A DNA stretch of 64,000 nucleotides from Chloroflexota bacterium (GCA_003228195.2 QGNO01000002.1:86824-150823); one strand, 5' to 3'. Positions 35,730 to 45,102 are shown, counted from the stretch's first letter. Notes: generated by a model from the letters alone, not told the origin. Program-made: numbers and translations.

Positions 35730-37334
35730 CTATTGGCGCAGAGATTTTCGATTTATCTCTCTTAACTTAAGTAACGGCGACTCATTATGCCCAAAAATCT
35801 TTATCAAGCCTAAATACTGAGTGTACAGTGCGTCGTAAACGTGTTTGTTCTTCGCAATAGGTTTAACCTTAAGAATTGAGTCGGGTACCATCGCAGCTGA
35901 GGCAGCCATTACAGAATCATACACTCCGCTCGCTACTGCACCTAGCAGCGCTGCCCCAAACACACTCGAATTCTGTACTGCTGAAACCTCAATTTCAAGG
36001 CCAGTAACATCTGAATATATCTGCAATAACATGCTGTTACTTGTAAGTCCACCACCAGCACGAAGTCCATAAACTGGAATGCCGGCGTTACAAAACGTAT
36101 CTACAACATACCTGGTCCCAAACGCAGTTGATTCAATCAATGATCTATAAACATCTTCGGGGGTTGTTTGAAGTGTATAACCAATCACAGCACCACTGAG
36201 ATCGCCGACAACTTCAGGTTTCCTACCTCCGTTCCACCAATCTAAAGCAACCAAACCGTTTGCACCTGGGGATAATTTTTCAGCTTTCTCAGTCAAGTAT
36301 TCGTGAGATTGATTAACTTGCTCTGTAAACCAATTGAAGGCATCACCCACAGCCACTTGAGGCACCCCATAAAGGAATTGTCCAGGGAAAATAGCGTCTC
36401 TAGCGACCCCAGCTATTCCCGGTACAACAGCCTCTCTCCCAGAAAGCAAGAAATGTACTGTCGATGTTCCCATCATCATGTACATAACACCATCAGTGGC
36501 AATACCTCCACCTATAGCCCCTGCTGGCCCGTCAATCGTGGGAACAGAAACGCGAATACCCGGCGGCAGGCCCAACCATTGTGCCCAATCGGGCCTCAAA
36601 TAACCAGCGCTAGTGCCAGGACTAGCTATAGTTCCTGCCCCCTTGGACAAATAAAAGTCAGCAAGCCCAGGGTCTACGGATTGCAGATACTCTCTAGAAG
36701 GCGGGCCATCCACTTTGCTGATATACGCCAAATATTCAGCACCGAATGAGTTTCTTTGAAAATTACCAGTGAGTTGCCAAACCAACCAATCACTTTCCTC
36801 TACAATGATGTCTGCTTCGCGATATATAGTAGGATCTTCTTTAAGTAACTGCAGGGCTTTCGCAAGCATAAATGCAGGCGAGACCGCCCCACCACAACGG
36901 TTAATCCACATCTCGCCACGTTCGAGGGCAACTCTGGTTAGCAAGTTGGCTTCAGCTTGCGCCGAATTGTGTTTCCAGAGTTTTGGCCAAGCGTGAGGTT
37001 TTAAGTTCCTGTTTCCCAAAAAAACTAGGGGCGTACCATCACTCTTTACCGGCAACACTGTACAGCCTGTAGAGTCGATACCCATGCCACCTATCAAGGA
37101 AACATCAACTTCTTCTGCAACTTTCCTGACAACAGCGATCATGGAGTCCAGCCAGTCCTGTGGGTGTTGCAAAGCCCACTGCGGAGGCAAATCTACGTTA
37201 CCGTATGGTAATTGTCCTTCTATAACTCCATGTTGATACAATTCAGTGGCACTTGCATGGACGGAACCGTTTTCTGTATCAACAACTTGCGCACGTACCG
37301 AGAGAGTACCAAAATCTAAACCTACGACAAGCAT
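35730..37334 (-). CDS. FGGY carbohydrate kinase, ribulokinase-like
   Basis: 534 residues of the FGGY kinase fold (two actin-like domains). The N-terminus has GLDFGTLSVRAQVVDTENG, LPPQWALQHPQDWL and IGGMGIDSTGCTVLPV, which match AraB-type L-ribulokinase rather than xylulokinase or glycerol kinase. The middle has a PGTSAGYL substrate loop, and the C-terminus has VYGLRAGGGLTSNSMLLQIYSDVTG (ATP site), then SSVFGAALLGAVASG. No isomerase or epimerase is near, so the actual sugar is uncertain. It follows the amidase gene on the same strand. Confidence 0.87.
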   Translation of the reverse strand: MLVVGLDFGTLSVRAQVVDTENGSVHASATELYQHGVIEGQLPYGNVDLPPQWALQHPQDWLDSMIAVVRKVAEEVDVSLIGGMGIDSTGCTVLPVKSDGTPLVFLGNRNLKPHAWPKLWKHNSAQAEANLLTRVALERGEMWINRCGGAVSPAFMLAKALQLLKEDPTIYREADIIVEESDWLVWQLTGNFQRNSFGAEYLAYISKVDGPPSREYLQSVDPGLADFYLSKGAGTIASPGTSAGYLRPDWAQWLGLPPGIRVSVPTIDGPAGAIGGGIATDGVMYMMMGTSTVHFLLSGREAVVPGIAGVARDAIFPGQFLYGVPQVAVGDAFNWFTEQVNQSHEYLTEKAEKLSPGANGLVALDWWNGGRKPEVVGDLSGAVIGYTLQTTPEDVYRSLIESTAFGTRYVVDTFCNAGIPVYGLRAGGGLTSNSMLLQIYSDVTGLEIEVSAVQNSSVFGAALLGAVASGVYDSVMAASAAMVPDSILKVKPIAKNKHVYDALYTQYLGLIKIFGHNESPLLKLREINRKSLRQ

Positions 37335-37415
37335 AATTTCCTACAATAACCCTTCATAATGACATAATGAAAATTTCAAAGTATGTAATTTACTGACCTG
37401 AAAAGATGCGGATGA

Positions 37416-38855
37416 CTAGGAAATTCGAGGCCTTAGATGTTCCCAAGGTCTTGCTTTCTCAAACGCCGCGGAGGCCTGCAACACCAGATTTTCTTTCCCA
37501 ACTTCCGCAACTATTTGTATTCCGACAGGCATCCCATTACTAGCAAAACCACAAGGGACGCTTGCTGCCGGATTTCCTGACATATTGAAAGGGTAATTAT
37601 GCCCATACCATCCCGACATGGGGTCTATAGATTTCCCATCAATCAGATTAGGTCGCTCGGAGCCCTTGAAGGCAGTTACAGATACTGCAGGAGTTATCAA
37701 GAGGTCAACTTTGCGGAAGTAATTTCTTACATATGATCGGTGTTTCTCAAGCTCCGCAAGGGCTTGCGCATACTCTATGCCGGTCACTTGGCCTCCCAAT
37801 TCTATAGCCTCGCTGATATATGGCATCATTTTGGCACCCCATTCATTAATCAAATGGCTGTTATTTGCATAAGAAGCTGGACCACGCAAACTAACCAGCG
37901 TCCTGTGGAGCGACTCTACGTCTATTTCGAATATATCATCTGAAAACTCTGCTCCAAGTTCGATTAATCCCCTGAAACCGTCTTCACTAATCGCTCGGAC
38001 TTCAGGATCCACAGGAACAGAACCAAGATTTGGAGTCCACGCTACACGTAATCCTTTAATCCCGTCGTCTAAACCAGACAAGAAATCAGGCGGAGTGTCC
38101 TGCATAGTACCTTGCCTAGCCTCTCGATGCGGGCCAGAGACAACATTAAGAAAAAGAGCCGCATCTCTCACATTCCTCGAAATCGGTCCGTCTCTAGAAA
38201 AATCGACGGGATTCCAACTCATCAAGCCCTTTTCCCTCCTTGGCACCCTCCCTTGAGTGGCCATAATTCCATAGACGCCACAAAATGCACTAGGGATCCT
38301 AATGGAACCAGCTCCGTCAGAACCGTGGGCAATAGGGTTAAGCCCTGAAGGAACCGAGGCAGCGGCTCCACCACTTGAGGCTCCGCTAGTCATCAAAGGA
38401 TTCCAAGGGTTGTTACAATTAGGTTTTAAATTATTTTCAGTCACGCCCCCTCCCTCACCAAATTCCGGGGTGTTGGTCTTCCCGATAATTATGGCGCCGG
38501 CTTCTCTCAACCGCGCCACAAACAAGTCGTCTTCATCAGGAACAAAATGCTCATAAGCCAAAGATCCCTTCGTAGTTCGTATTCCCTTAGTAGCCGCCAA
38601 ATCTTTTATGGAAACTGGGACTCCATGGAGGACACCGAGAGCCTTTCCTTCCATAACAGCAGATTCAGCAGCCTTAGCAGCTTCGAGCGCATGCTCTTCA
38701 GCCACAGTTATAAAGGCGTTTAGCTCAGGATCTAATGTCGCAATTCTCTCGAGGTATAGCTTGGTTATCTCCAAAACTGAAACCTCTTTGCGACCGATCA
38801 ACTCTCGAATTTTGTAGGCAGGCGTAAATGCCAAATCCCTGTCTTCCACTGTCAT
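37416..38855 (-). CDS. Amidase signature family protein
   Basis: 479 residues. The Ser-cisSer-Lys catalytic set is visible: GVPVSIKDLAATKGIRTTKGS with the general-base Lys, then SGASSGGAAASVPSGL and GSDGAGSIRIPSAFCG. The fold hydrolyses a primary amide or carbamate. The C-terminal GYPFNMSGNPAASVPCGF is typical. It could be a stand-alone amidase or a GatA-like enzyme; no gatB is nearby. It lies 24 nt after the M20-like gene and upstream of the kinase, in one minus-strand run. Confidence 0.9.
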   Translation of the reverse strand: MTVEDRDLAFTPAYKIRELIGRKEVSVLEITKLYLERIATLDPELNAFITVAEEHALEAAKAAESAVMEGKALGVLHGVPVSIKDLAATKGIRTTKGSLAYEHFVPDEDDLFVARLREAGAIIIGKTNTPEFGEGGGVTENNLKPNCNNPWNPLMTSGASSGGAAASVPSGLNPIAHGSDGAGSIRIPSAFCGVYGIMATQGRVPRREKGLMSWNPVDFSRDGPISRNVRDAALFLNVVSGPHREARQGTMQDTPPDFLSGLDDGIKGLRVAWTPNLGSVPVDPEVRAISEDGFRGLIELGAEFSDDIFEIDVESLHRTLVSLRGPASYANNSHLINEWGAKMMPYISEAIELGGQVTGIEYAQALAELEKHRSYVRNYFRKVDLLITPAVSVTAFKGSERPNLIDGKSIDPMSGWYGHNYPFNMSGNPAASVPCGFASNGMPVGIQIVAEVGKENLVLQASAAFEKARPWEHLRPRIS

Positions 38856-38879
38856 GCTCCCTAAATAAGCCTCAGTCTG

Positions 38880-40331
38880 TTAACTGAGCAACTTTTTCGC
38901 ATAAGCTTTCAGCATGTGTATGTGTGAAAGTTCGCATTCAATCAACCCCCCAACAATATCTGACCCATCTATAACAAAGTATTCATCACCAGACGGGCCA
39001 ACGCCACCGCCACCCACACCAACACTACGAATCATCGGTAAACCAAGGTCATTCTTATACAGAGACCAAGGCCCTCCACCACCACTATATGGAGCGATAA
39101 TCAACGGAACTTCCATTTCCTCAAAAGCCTCTACGACTGCCTGAACTAATTCGGTTTCAGTGCCAGTCTGCGAAGAATCGTTTGCAGCTAAAACATCCAA
39201 CTCGAGATCTCCAAAACCTTCCGCCTCCAAGTGATCCCGGATTTGTTTAATTACCTTGTCTACACTGAACCCACGAGGCACTCTTATATCGAATCTAGCA
39301 GCCGCAGTATTGGGCAATGTAAACGGCATGGTTCCTGCACCCATGAGCCCAGCCCTCAGGCTATTGATATTCAAACTAGGCCCATAAAAATAATTGAGTA
39401 CTGTCTCGTCTTCACCAAGATCGCCTGCTGGAGTTTTGATAGCAGCAACCCCAGGTAACACTTGATTCCAACTGCCTCCACCCATCGCACTTCGGAAATC
39501 AAACGCAGCCTTTCTTTCCTCTTCGTTAGGAGGGGTCAGATCATCGTAGAAACCTTTAATGGTTATGTCATTTCCATTTTTGCCAGTTAACGTAGCCAAA
39601 GCCTGAACTAATCGCCAAGACGGACTGTCTACAACGGATTTAGTCATTCCATGAGCAGGCGCTCCTTGAGGACCCCTACCCCATTTTTCACCGCTACAAA
39701 TTAAATCCGCATATATCATCCCTTTGAATCCAAGGCTCATGAGAGCACGCCCTTGTCCATCCTGAGAAGCTCCCGGACTGAAGTTAGCCTTAGCCGTGGC
39801 CAACCTTGGGCGATACTCCTCATACATTTGTGGCCATGTTGGGCTCCCCAAGATCTCATCACCTTCTAGCAAAAACATGACGTTGAAAGGAAGCTTACCC
39901 TCAACAGCGTTGATAGCCTCCAGAGCGTTTAGCCATGCAATATAAGAACCTTTCGAAGGCGCACCTCTGCCAACTAAAACTCTAGAATACGGCCCCATTG
40001 AAGTCAGAGCCCCACTCCAGGGTGGATTGTCCCATTTTTCATGCGGGGCGACTGGCCTAGTATCAAAATTTCCATATACAACGATGGTATCTTCGGCTCC
40101 AGCATCGTAATAAGCCCAAACGCCTGGAAGGTCAGGTGCTCCTACAAGCTTCGCCTCAGTGCAACCTATCTCCTTGTGTATCTCAACCAGTAATTCAGCA
40201 CATTCCCTTACTCCATTGTCCTCCGTAGATACACTCGGCTGCTGGACAACACTTTGTATACGCTGAATATGTCGATCTTTGTTTTCTTCGAGATAAGCCC
40301 TTATTTTCTCTAAACCAATACCAATTCGCAT
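38880..40331 (-). CDS. M20-type peptidase homologue with degenerate metal site
   Basis: 483 residues with the M20 catalytic and dimerisation domains. Normal members read YGHYDVQP, GRGxxDDKG, EGEEEIGS and HAPNE at the metal ligands. Here they read VVYGNFDTRP (His to Asn, about residue 88), GRGAPSKGS (bridging Asp replaced, about 126) and EGDEILGS (second Glu replaced by Ile). The C-terminal block GVGPSGDEYFVIDG has no His in the usual place. GGAGGGAG precedes the ATG, and the gene is otherwise intact. It may bind substrate without hydrolysis, or use another mechanism. It leads the amidase gene by 24 nt. Confidence 0.85.
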   Translation of the reverse strand: MRIGIGLEKIRAYLEENKDRHIQRIQSVVQQPSVSTEDNGVRECAELLVEIHKEIGCTEAKLVGAPDLPGVWAYYDAGAEDTIVVYGNFDTRPVAPHEKWDNPPWSGALTSMGPYSRVLVGRGAPSKGSYIAWLNALEAINAVEGKLPFNVMFLLEGDEILGSPTWPQMYEEYRPRLATAKANFSPGASQDGQGRALMSLGFKGMIYADLICSGEKWGRGPQGAPAHGMTKSVVDSPSWRLVQALATLTGKNGNDITIKGFYDDLTPPNEEERKAAFDFRSAMGGGSWNQVLPGVAAIKTPAGDLGEDETVLNYFYGPSLNINSLRAGLMGAGTMPFTLPNTAAARFDIRVPRGFSVDKVIKQIRDHLEAEGFGDLELDVLAANDSSQTGTETELVQAVVEAFEEMEVPLIIAPYSGGGGPWSLYKNDLGLPMIRSVGVGGGGVGPSGDEYFVIDGSDIVGGLIECELSHIHMLKAYAKKLLS

Positions 40332-40463
40332 GACTCCCTCCTATTGCCACAGTATATTGACAAGTGTCTGCGATTCTATGAGGGTTAGGGTATCGAGTCA
40401 AACCTAGGTTTATTCCCAAAATGTTGCATAGCCACTAAGTAGGATTAAACGAAGGAGTAATAG

Positions 40464-41354
40464 ATGCCCAGCATTGAAGACATAATCCTAAATCAAGGTA
40501 AATGGACAGGTATCTCGGGAGTCCGTCTTCACCTATCCCACACATTCGTAGAGGATGCAGCCCGATTTATGGTGCTGGACAACCCTGGTCACGCCTTTAT
40601 CCTGACCGGTTTCTTTATACCTCTTGGCTGGGATTCGCTTGAGTCGCCTATACCTGAAACGGGTTCGGTAGAAAGTGACGGACCTCCTGGTGCTTACTTC
40701 TTAGGGAGAGCTCTAACAAATCTTGGCTGGAAAGTCACATATGTCGTCGATCATTACGCGTCTTTTACGCTGAAAGGCCAACCAACAGTTGAAGAAGTTA
40801 TCGAATTCCCTATTACTGATGAAAAAAGTAGCGAAGATTTTGCTAAAGAGCTGCTCGCAAAATACAATCCAAGCGTACTAGTCGCAATAGAAAGGCCGGG
40901 AATGAGTGCAGAAGGAAAGTATCAATTCGTAGGTGGCACGGATGTAACTGTTCGCACCGCCAAACTAGACTATCTTTTCCGACATCATAATGCGACTGTA
41001 GGTATAGGAGACTGGGGCAACGAAATCGGCTTGGCAAATATCTCTGAATACACAGGCCCTAACTTACCGAGCAAAGCGCCTACCATTACAGAGTCCAATC
41101 ACCCAATAATCGCAGCCGTTTCAAATTGGGGCGCTTATGGTCTTATAGCTGCAATATCCAAAATAGCAAACCGCAATTTACTGCCCCATCCAGACATGGA
41201 ATTCGATCATATCCAAAGGCTTATTGAATATGGAATGGTGGATGGGAGAGGGCGCTCAGAATGGATCGTTGACGGATTTGGCCCGGAAGAAAACAGGCGT
41301 GTCCTAGTTGACCTTTGGGATCACCTGTACTCTGCTGGCATTACCAAACTATAA
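40464..41354 (+). CDS. DUF4392 (D-glutamate cyclase-like) protein
   Basis: 296 residues recalling the DUF4392/D-glutamate cyclase C-terminal domain family: HAFILTGFFIP near the start, ESDGPPGAYFLGRALTNLGWKVTYVVDHY, SVLVAIERPGMS and GIGDWGNEIGLANI with a D/E-rich binding site. Family members convert D-glutamate to 5-oxoproline in mitochondria or are uncharacterised in bacteria. GAAGGAG precedes the ATG. The role here is inferred only from family resemblance. Confidence 0.7.
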   Translation: MPSIEDIILNQGKWTGISGVRLHLSHTFVEDAARFMVLDNPGHAFILTGFFIPLGWDSLESPIPETGSVESDGPPGAYFLGRALTNLGWKVTYVVDHYASFTLKGQPTVEEVIEFPITDEKSSEDFAKELLAKYNPSVLVAIERPGMSAEGKYQFVGGTDVTVRTAKLDYLFRHHNATVGIGDWGNEIGLANISEYTGPNLPSKAPTITESNHPIIAAVSNWGAYGLIAAISKIANRNLLPHPDMEFDHIQRLIEYGMVDGRGRSEWIVDGFGPEENRRVLVDLWDHLYSAGITKL

Positions 41355-41440
41355 ATTATCCGCCTTTATAACCTAACGCCGCCGCGAATGATATATGATC
41401 GCAGAATGCTCATGTTAGAATATACGGACTGGCACTTGAA

Positions 41441-42139
41441 ATGGATCGAAAACCACTAAACATCTTACACACTTCAGACATTCATATAGGAAGTGATACC
41501 TATCCAAGAGAAGCACTAGAAGGGTTAGAAAAAGTGCTCACTATGGCTGATTCTCTCACAGTCGACGCACTCCTAATTGCGGGAGATCTTTTCGACAGGG
41601 CGACAGTTTCCAAGAAAAGCGTACAGTACGTTTTCAGTTCTTTATCGAATTTGAAATGCCCTGTCGTGATACTTCCTGGCAATCATGACACTCTATTAAC
41701 ATCGGATTCATTTGAACAACCGCCATTGCAAAATAGTGTTCATATTATAAGAGACCCGGCAGGAGAAATGCTCACTTTCAAGGAGTTGACCCTATCAGTC
41801 TGGGGCTGTCCAGTTTATCAACACATACCAAGTTTCCATCCTATAGGCCAACTTCCGGAAAGACCGGATAACGGTTGGTATGTTGCTATCGGCCATGGGA
41901 TAGTTTTAGATTCCTCTAGTTTCGAAGACAGGGGATCTCCGATAACCCACGAAGAGTTAGCAAAAGCAAACTGCGACTACATCGCTCTAGGGCATACTCA
42001 CGTCTTCAGAGACGTCACAAAGGGAAAAGCTGCTGCCTTTTACAGTGGAGCTCCATCCGGCGGACAAGAGAAAACCGTTGCCCTGGTAACTCTGGATCCG
42101 GCTCAAGGAGTAACCACTCAACGCTTACTAGTTCCCTAA
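41441..42139 (+). CDS. Calcineurin-like metallophosphoesterase
   Basis: 232 residues with the two-metal phosphoesterase motifs in order: LHTSDIHIGSDT (DxH), LLIAGDLFDRA (GD), LPGNHDTLL (GNHD), IGHGIV and ALGHTHVF (GHxH). The layout resembles the SbcD/Mre11 or YkuE type, but the C-terminal DNA-binding part of SbcD is absent. It converges with the M42 gene; the two stops overlap by 4 nt. Confidence 0.9.
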   Translation: MDRKPLNILHTSDIHIGSDTYPREALEGLEKVLTMADSLTVDALLIAGDLFDRATVSKKSVQYVFSSLSNLKCPVVILPGNHDTLLTSDSFEQPPLQNSVHIIRDPAGEMLTFKELTLSVWGCPVYQHIPSFHPIGQLPERPDNGWYVAIGHGIVLDSSSFEDRGSPITHEELAKANCDYIALGHTHVFRDVTKGKAAAFYSGAPSGGQEKTVALVTLDPAQGVTTQRLLVP

Positions 42140-43218
42140 TCAAACGCCTTCAAATAATCGACTGTCTTAGCATCTAGCTTCAATATCACGGATGAAACCA
42201 GATCAACCGCATAGTCAAAGTCTCGTCGATTAATGATCCCGTTATGACTGTGAAGATACCTTGTAGGAACCGCGATATTAATACTAGGCGCTCCGCCTCT
42301 GGTGCGCTGCATTTCTGCTCCGTCCTCACCATAACCACTCAAAACGTTAAATTGCAGAGGGATTTTATTTTCTGCTGCAACGTTCAAAAACAAATCTCTC
42401 AATTTCAGATTAGGCAACATAGAATTATCATGAAGAAAAATTGACGGTCCATCTCCCAATTTCTCTTGTGCCTCATCCTTTGTGATTCCCGGGTAATCAC
42501 TCGCTACCCCAGATTCCAAGCTAATTCCTATATCTGGCGCCACTTGGTAACTGCTAGTATGGGCCCCTCTAAGTCCAATTTCCTCCTGGACTGTAGCCAC
42601 GCCATAAACCGTGTTTGGAATCGATTTCTTCTTCAGGGTCCGCATAATTTCAATCACAAGAGCGACTCCTATTCGATCATCCCACGCTTTTGCTAGATAT
42701 AAATCTTCACCATTTAAAACCGTAAATTTACTATCCGGAGCGATAGGGTCACCTGGCCGAATGCCCAATCTAGATTCCGCGTCTTGTTGATCGGTAGCCC
42801 CAACATCAATAAACATGTCTTGCCGCTTAAAAACCCGTTGCCTAGCTTCCGGTTCCATCACATGAACGGTCTTGATTCCAGTAACTCCCGAAATTGACCC
42901 ATTCTTGGTTAGGATTTTCCATCTCTGATTTATCAGAGACTGGTCCAACCAGCCACCTATGGTTTGAAATTTTATAAACCCCTCTGGGGTAATAAATTTC
43001 ACCATCAGGCCCAGCTCGTCCATATGTCCAGCTAACATAATACGAGGAGTATCAGATTCACCGTCCATTCGTGATATTAACGATCCGACCCCGTCTGTCT
43101 TCAGTTCATTGCATATAGGCTTTAGCTCTCTTTCTACGATGCTCCTTACAGGGCCTTCGAATCCAGACGGACCATAAGCATTTGTAAGTTCTTCCAAGAG
43201 TCCTTGAACTCTATCCAT
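42136..43218 (-). CDS. M42 family metalloaminopeptidase
   Basis: 360 residues. Metal ligands appear in LAGHMDELGL (His/Asp), LYLAKAWDDRIG (Asp), VQEEIGLRGA (catalytic Glu pair), SLESGVASD and RYLHSHNGI (His), as in glutamyl aminopeptidase and FrvX/YsdC members that form TET complexes. It likely trims short peptides in the cytosol. It is 3 nt downstream of folE, so probably cotranscribed with folE and the SDR gene. Confidence 0.92.
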   Translation of the reverse strand: MDRVQGLLEELTNAYGPSGFEGPVRSIVERELKPICNELKTDGVGSLISRMDGESDTPRIMLAGHMDELGLMVKFITPEGFIKFQTIGGWLDQSLINQRWKILTKNGSISGVTGIKTVHVMEPEARQRVFKRQDMFIDVGATDQQDAESRLGIRPGDPIAPDSKFTVLNGEDLYLAKAWDDRIGVALVIEIMRTLKKKSIPNTVYGVATVQEEIGLRGAHTSSYQVAPDIGISLESGVASDYPGITKDEAQEKLGDGPSIFLHDNSMLPNLKLRDLFLNVAAENKIPLQFNVLSGYGEDGAEMQRTRGGAPSINIAVPTRYLHSHNGIINRRDFDYAVDLVSSVILKLDAKTVDYLKAFD

Positions 43219-43221
43219 TGA

Positions 43222-43854
43222 CTAAACCTCCTTAGTATCCATGCGCAACTGCAAATAGTTCTGGAATTTTTCCTCGAGATTATTGTCGCTCAAGAAAGAT
43301 CCTCGACGAGCCGTACTTAGAGCCAAGCTGGAACGCTGTTCAACATCACGCTGTATAAGGCAATAGTGAACTGCCTGAACTACAACAATTACTCCAAGAG
43401 GGCTTAAATATTGGTTAATAACGCTGGCTATCTGTTGGGTCATGCGTTCCTGCACTTGAAGTCTTTTAGCAAACATTTGTACTACTCTTACAAGCTTAGA
43501 TAATCCGGCCAGTGCCCTACTTTCAGGATCGGGGATGTACCCAATATCTACCCTGCCACGAAACGGGACAACGTGGTGTTCACACATAGAAGTAAATTCA
43601 ATATTATCAAGAATTATCATCTCCCCAAGACCATCAACCGGATAATCAGTATGCTCAACTTCAAGCGTATCTCCCAAATGCGTTGCAGGATCTTCAAGCA
43701 TACCGTCGGTACAGCTAAGAAGTTCTGCAGCCCAACGATCAGGAGTTCTAGCCAATCCATCTCTATCAGGATCTTCTCCCATTAACTCTAGTACCTGTCG
43801 CAGGAGGGGTTTTAGTTTTTCAAGCTGTTCTCTTCTAGTGATGGTATCGCCCAC
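43222..43854 (-). CDS. folE: GTP cyclohydrolase I
   Basis: Opens the guanine ring of GTP to make dihydroneopterin triphosphate, the first step to folate. The 210-residue product shows DPDRDGLARTPDRWA, the zinc/active-site CEHHVVPFRGRVDIGYIP, GLSKLVRVVQMFAKRLQVQERMTQQIA and CLIQRDVEQRSS, all diagnostic; the last replaces the usual C-x-x-R of the third ligand region. It follows the SDR gene after 16 nt, and its normal length is kept. Confidence 0.95.
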   Translation of the reverse strand: MGDTITRREQLEKLKPLLRQVLELMGEDPDRDGLARTPDRWAAELLSCTDGMLEDPATHLGDTLEVEHTDYPVDGLGEMIILDNIEFTSMCEHHVVPFRGRVDIGYIPDPESRALAGLSKLVRVVQMFAKRLQVQERMTQQIASVINQYLSPLGVIVVVQAVHYCLIQRDVEQRSSLALSTARRGSFLSDNNLEEKFQNYLQLRMDTKEV

Positions 43855-43870
43855 TTATGCCTCCCAATTC

Positions 43871-44656
43871 CTATTGCCTCTTACTTTTCAAATGACCGCC
43901 CAAATGGCTACCAGAGTCGACTCTTATAGTTTCTCCCGTAATCGTCTCACTGCGCAAAAGAGTGACAACGAGCTCTGCTATTTCCTCTGAAGACGATTCT
44001 CTTCCAAGTGGAGTATTGGAAACTACGCCTTTCATCCACGACTCTTCGGTCATTCCAGGGTGTCTGATAACTGGACCTGGAGCGATTGCATTGACTAAAA
44101 TGCCGCTCCCAGCAAGCTCCAAAGCAAATGCACGAGTCATAAAATCAATCGAAGCTTTTGCCGTTAAATAGGGGAGATAATTGCGATTAGGTGTTTCTCC
44201 TGCAGCGGAATCTCCAAACATCAGAATGTGCCCTTTCGTAATCTCTGAATTGTTCCTCATGTGATTAGAGGCATATAGAGCAATGAGATAGTTTCCCTTA
44301 GCTGTAGACATCGCTTTGTCCCATTCACTCCCACCCAATTCTGTAACCGGTGTCCTTGAAAAATCAGAGGCCAAGTTGATAACGAACCAAAGTCTTCCAA
44401 GTTCGACTACAGATTCCGAAATGATCCGTTCAACATCAGATTCAACGCTGATATCTCCCTGCACCAAGTGAATTTTGTCTACCTGTGGCGCCAACTCACT
44501 TATCAATGCTGAGACCTCGTCTACGGATTCCCTATAAGCTATTGCCAAATCGACTCTTTCCTTGGCTAGACGCCGAGCGACGACCGAGCCAAGTCGTTTA
44601 GACCCTACAATCAATGCTGTTTTACCTTCTAAAGAAAGCAAATGAGACTCCCACAC
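43871..44656 (-). CDS. Short-chain dehydrogenase, possibly pteridine/dihydrofolate-reductase-like
   Basis: 261 residues of the classical SDR fold: cofactor loop LIVGSKRLGSVVARRLA, VINLASDFSR and the Y-x-x-x-K site YLPYLTAKASIDF, with the C-terminal GPVIRHPGMTEESW lid. The cofactor loop lacks the usual TGxxxGxG spacing (VGSKRLG, with R-L-G), as in FolM/PTR1-like reductases. It lies 16 nt upstream of folE. A role in reducing dihydrobiopterin or dihydrofolate is inferred from that link; no folA is in the window. A GTG start is used. Confidence 0.85.
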   Translation of the reverse strand: MWESHLLSLEGKTALIVGSKRLGSVVARRLAKERVDLAIAYRESVDEVSALISELAPQVDKIHLVQGDISVESDVERIISESVVELGRLWFVINLASDFSRTPVTELGGSEWDKAMSTAKGNYLIALYASNHMRNNSEITKGHILMFGDSAAGETPNRNYLPYLTAKASIDFMTRAFALELAGSGILVNAIAPGPVIRHPGMTEESWMKGVVSNTPLGRESSSEEIAELVVTLLRSETITGETIRVDSGSHLGGHLKSKRQ

Positions 44657-44828
44657 TTTTCTATTTCAGGCTATCGCGCAGGTCATTGTACTATAGAGAT
44701 CTCAATTAGATTAATCGTTTGTAAATCCATGCGTTGCCACAACAAATCACCGTCGCATATTCCTCTCTATCCACTCCCTCTCCTCTAGTTCATCATCAAA
44801 ATAGATAAAGCGATGAAACATTTTCGTG

Positions 44829-44960
44829 TCACCCCGCTTGCGTCGTAAATCTGAGCGCATTGACCTTGATCCAGAAATGCAATTCCCCAGTCTTAAGGTC
44901 CGATAAGACCACATCAGTAAAAGTACCACCTACATCTATGGCTAATGCATACTCGACCAA
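44829..44960 (-). pseudogene. Remnant of hydantoinase A (HyuA) N-terminus
   Basis: A 43-codon stretch reads YALAIDVGGTFTDVVLSD and then KTGELHFWIKVNALRF before a stop. The first block is the ATP-binding start of N-methylhydantoinase A/5-oxoprolinase-type proteins (IGVDVGGTFTD). Full family proteins have 650 or more residues; the rest is missing. It keeps a TTG start with GGAG seven nt upstream. Confidence 0.6.
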
Positions 44961-45015
44961 CAGAGCTCTCCTTAACTCAATACAACGTAAATTCTTAGGT
45001 ATCTATTGATGGTTA

Positions 45016-45102
45016 ATCAGTGGATCAGTGGATCAGTGGATCAGTGGATCAGTGGATCAGTGGATCAGTGGATCAGTGGATCAGTGGATCAGTGGATCAG
45101 TG
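45016..45102. repeat. 8-bp tandem repeat, about 11 copies
   Basis: The unit ATCAGTGG repeats without change for 87 bp (10.9 copies), each copy carrying a GATC. The unit length is not a multiple of three. It lies about 130 nt upstream of the YceI-like lipoprotein gene; the sequence just after it, TGTAGAATAG, contains a -10-like element. Confidence 0.95.

Noticed and set aside
40195-40419. Small minus-strand frame overlapping the start of the M20-like gene
   Set aside because: It overlaps the well-supported ATG and ribosome site of the M20-like gene in another frame and has no recognisable domain.
44747-44929. 60-residue minus-strand frame
   Set aside because: It overlaps the HyuA fragment in another frame. 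Only its last 25 residues (MFHRFIYFDDELEE region) look possibly coding, with no known family.
45016-45102. CRISPR array
   Set aside because: The repeat unit is 8 bp with no spacers and no cas genes nearby.
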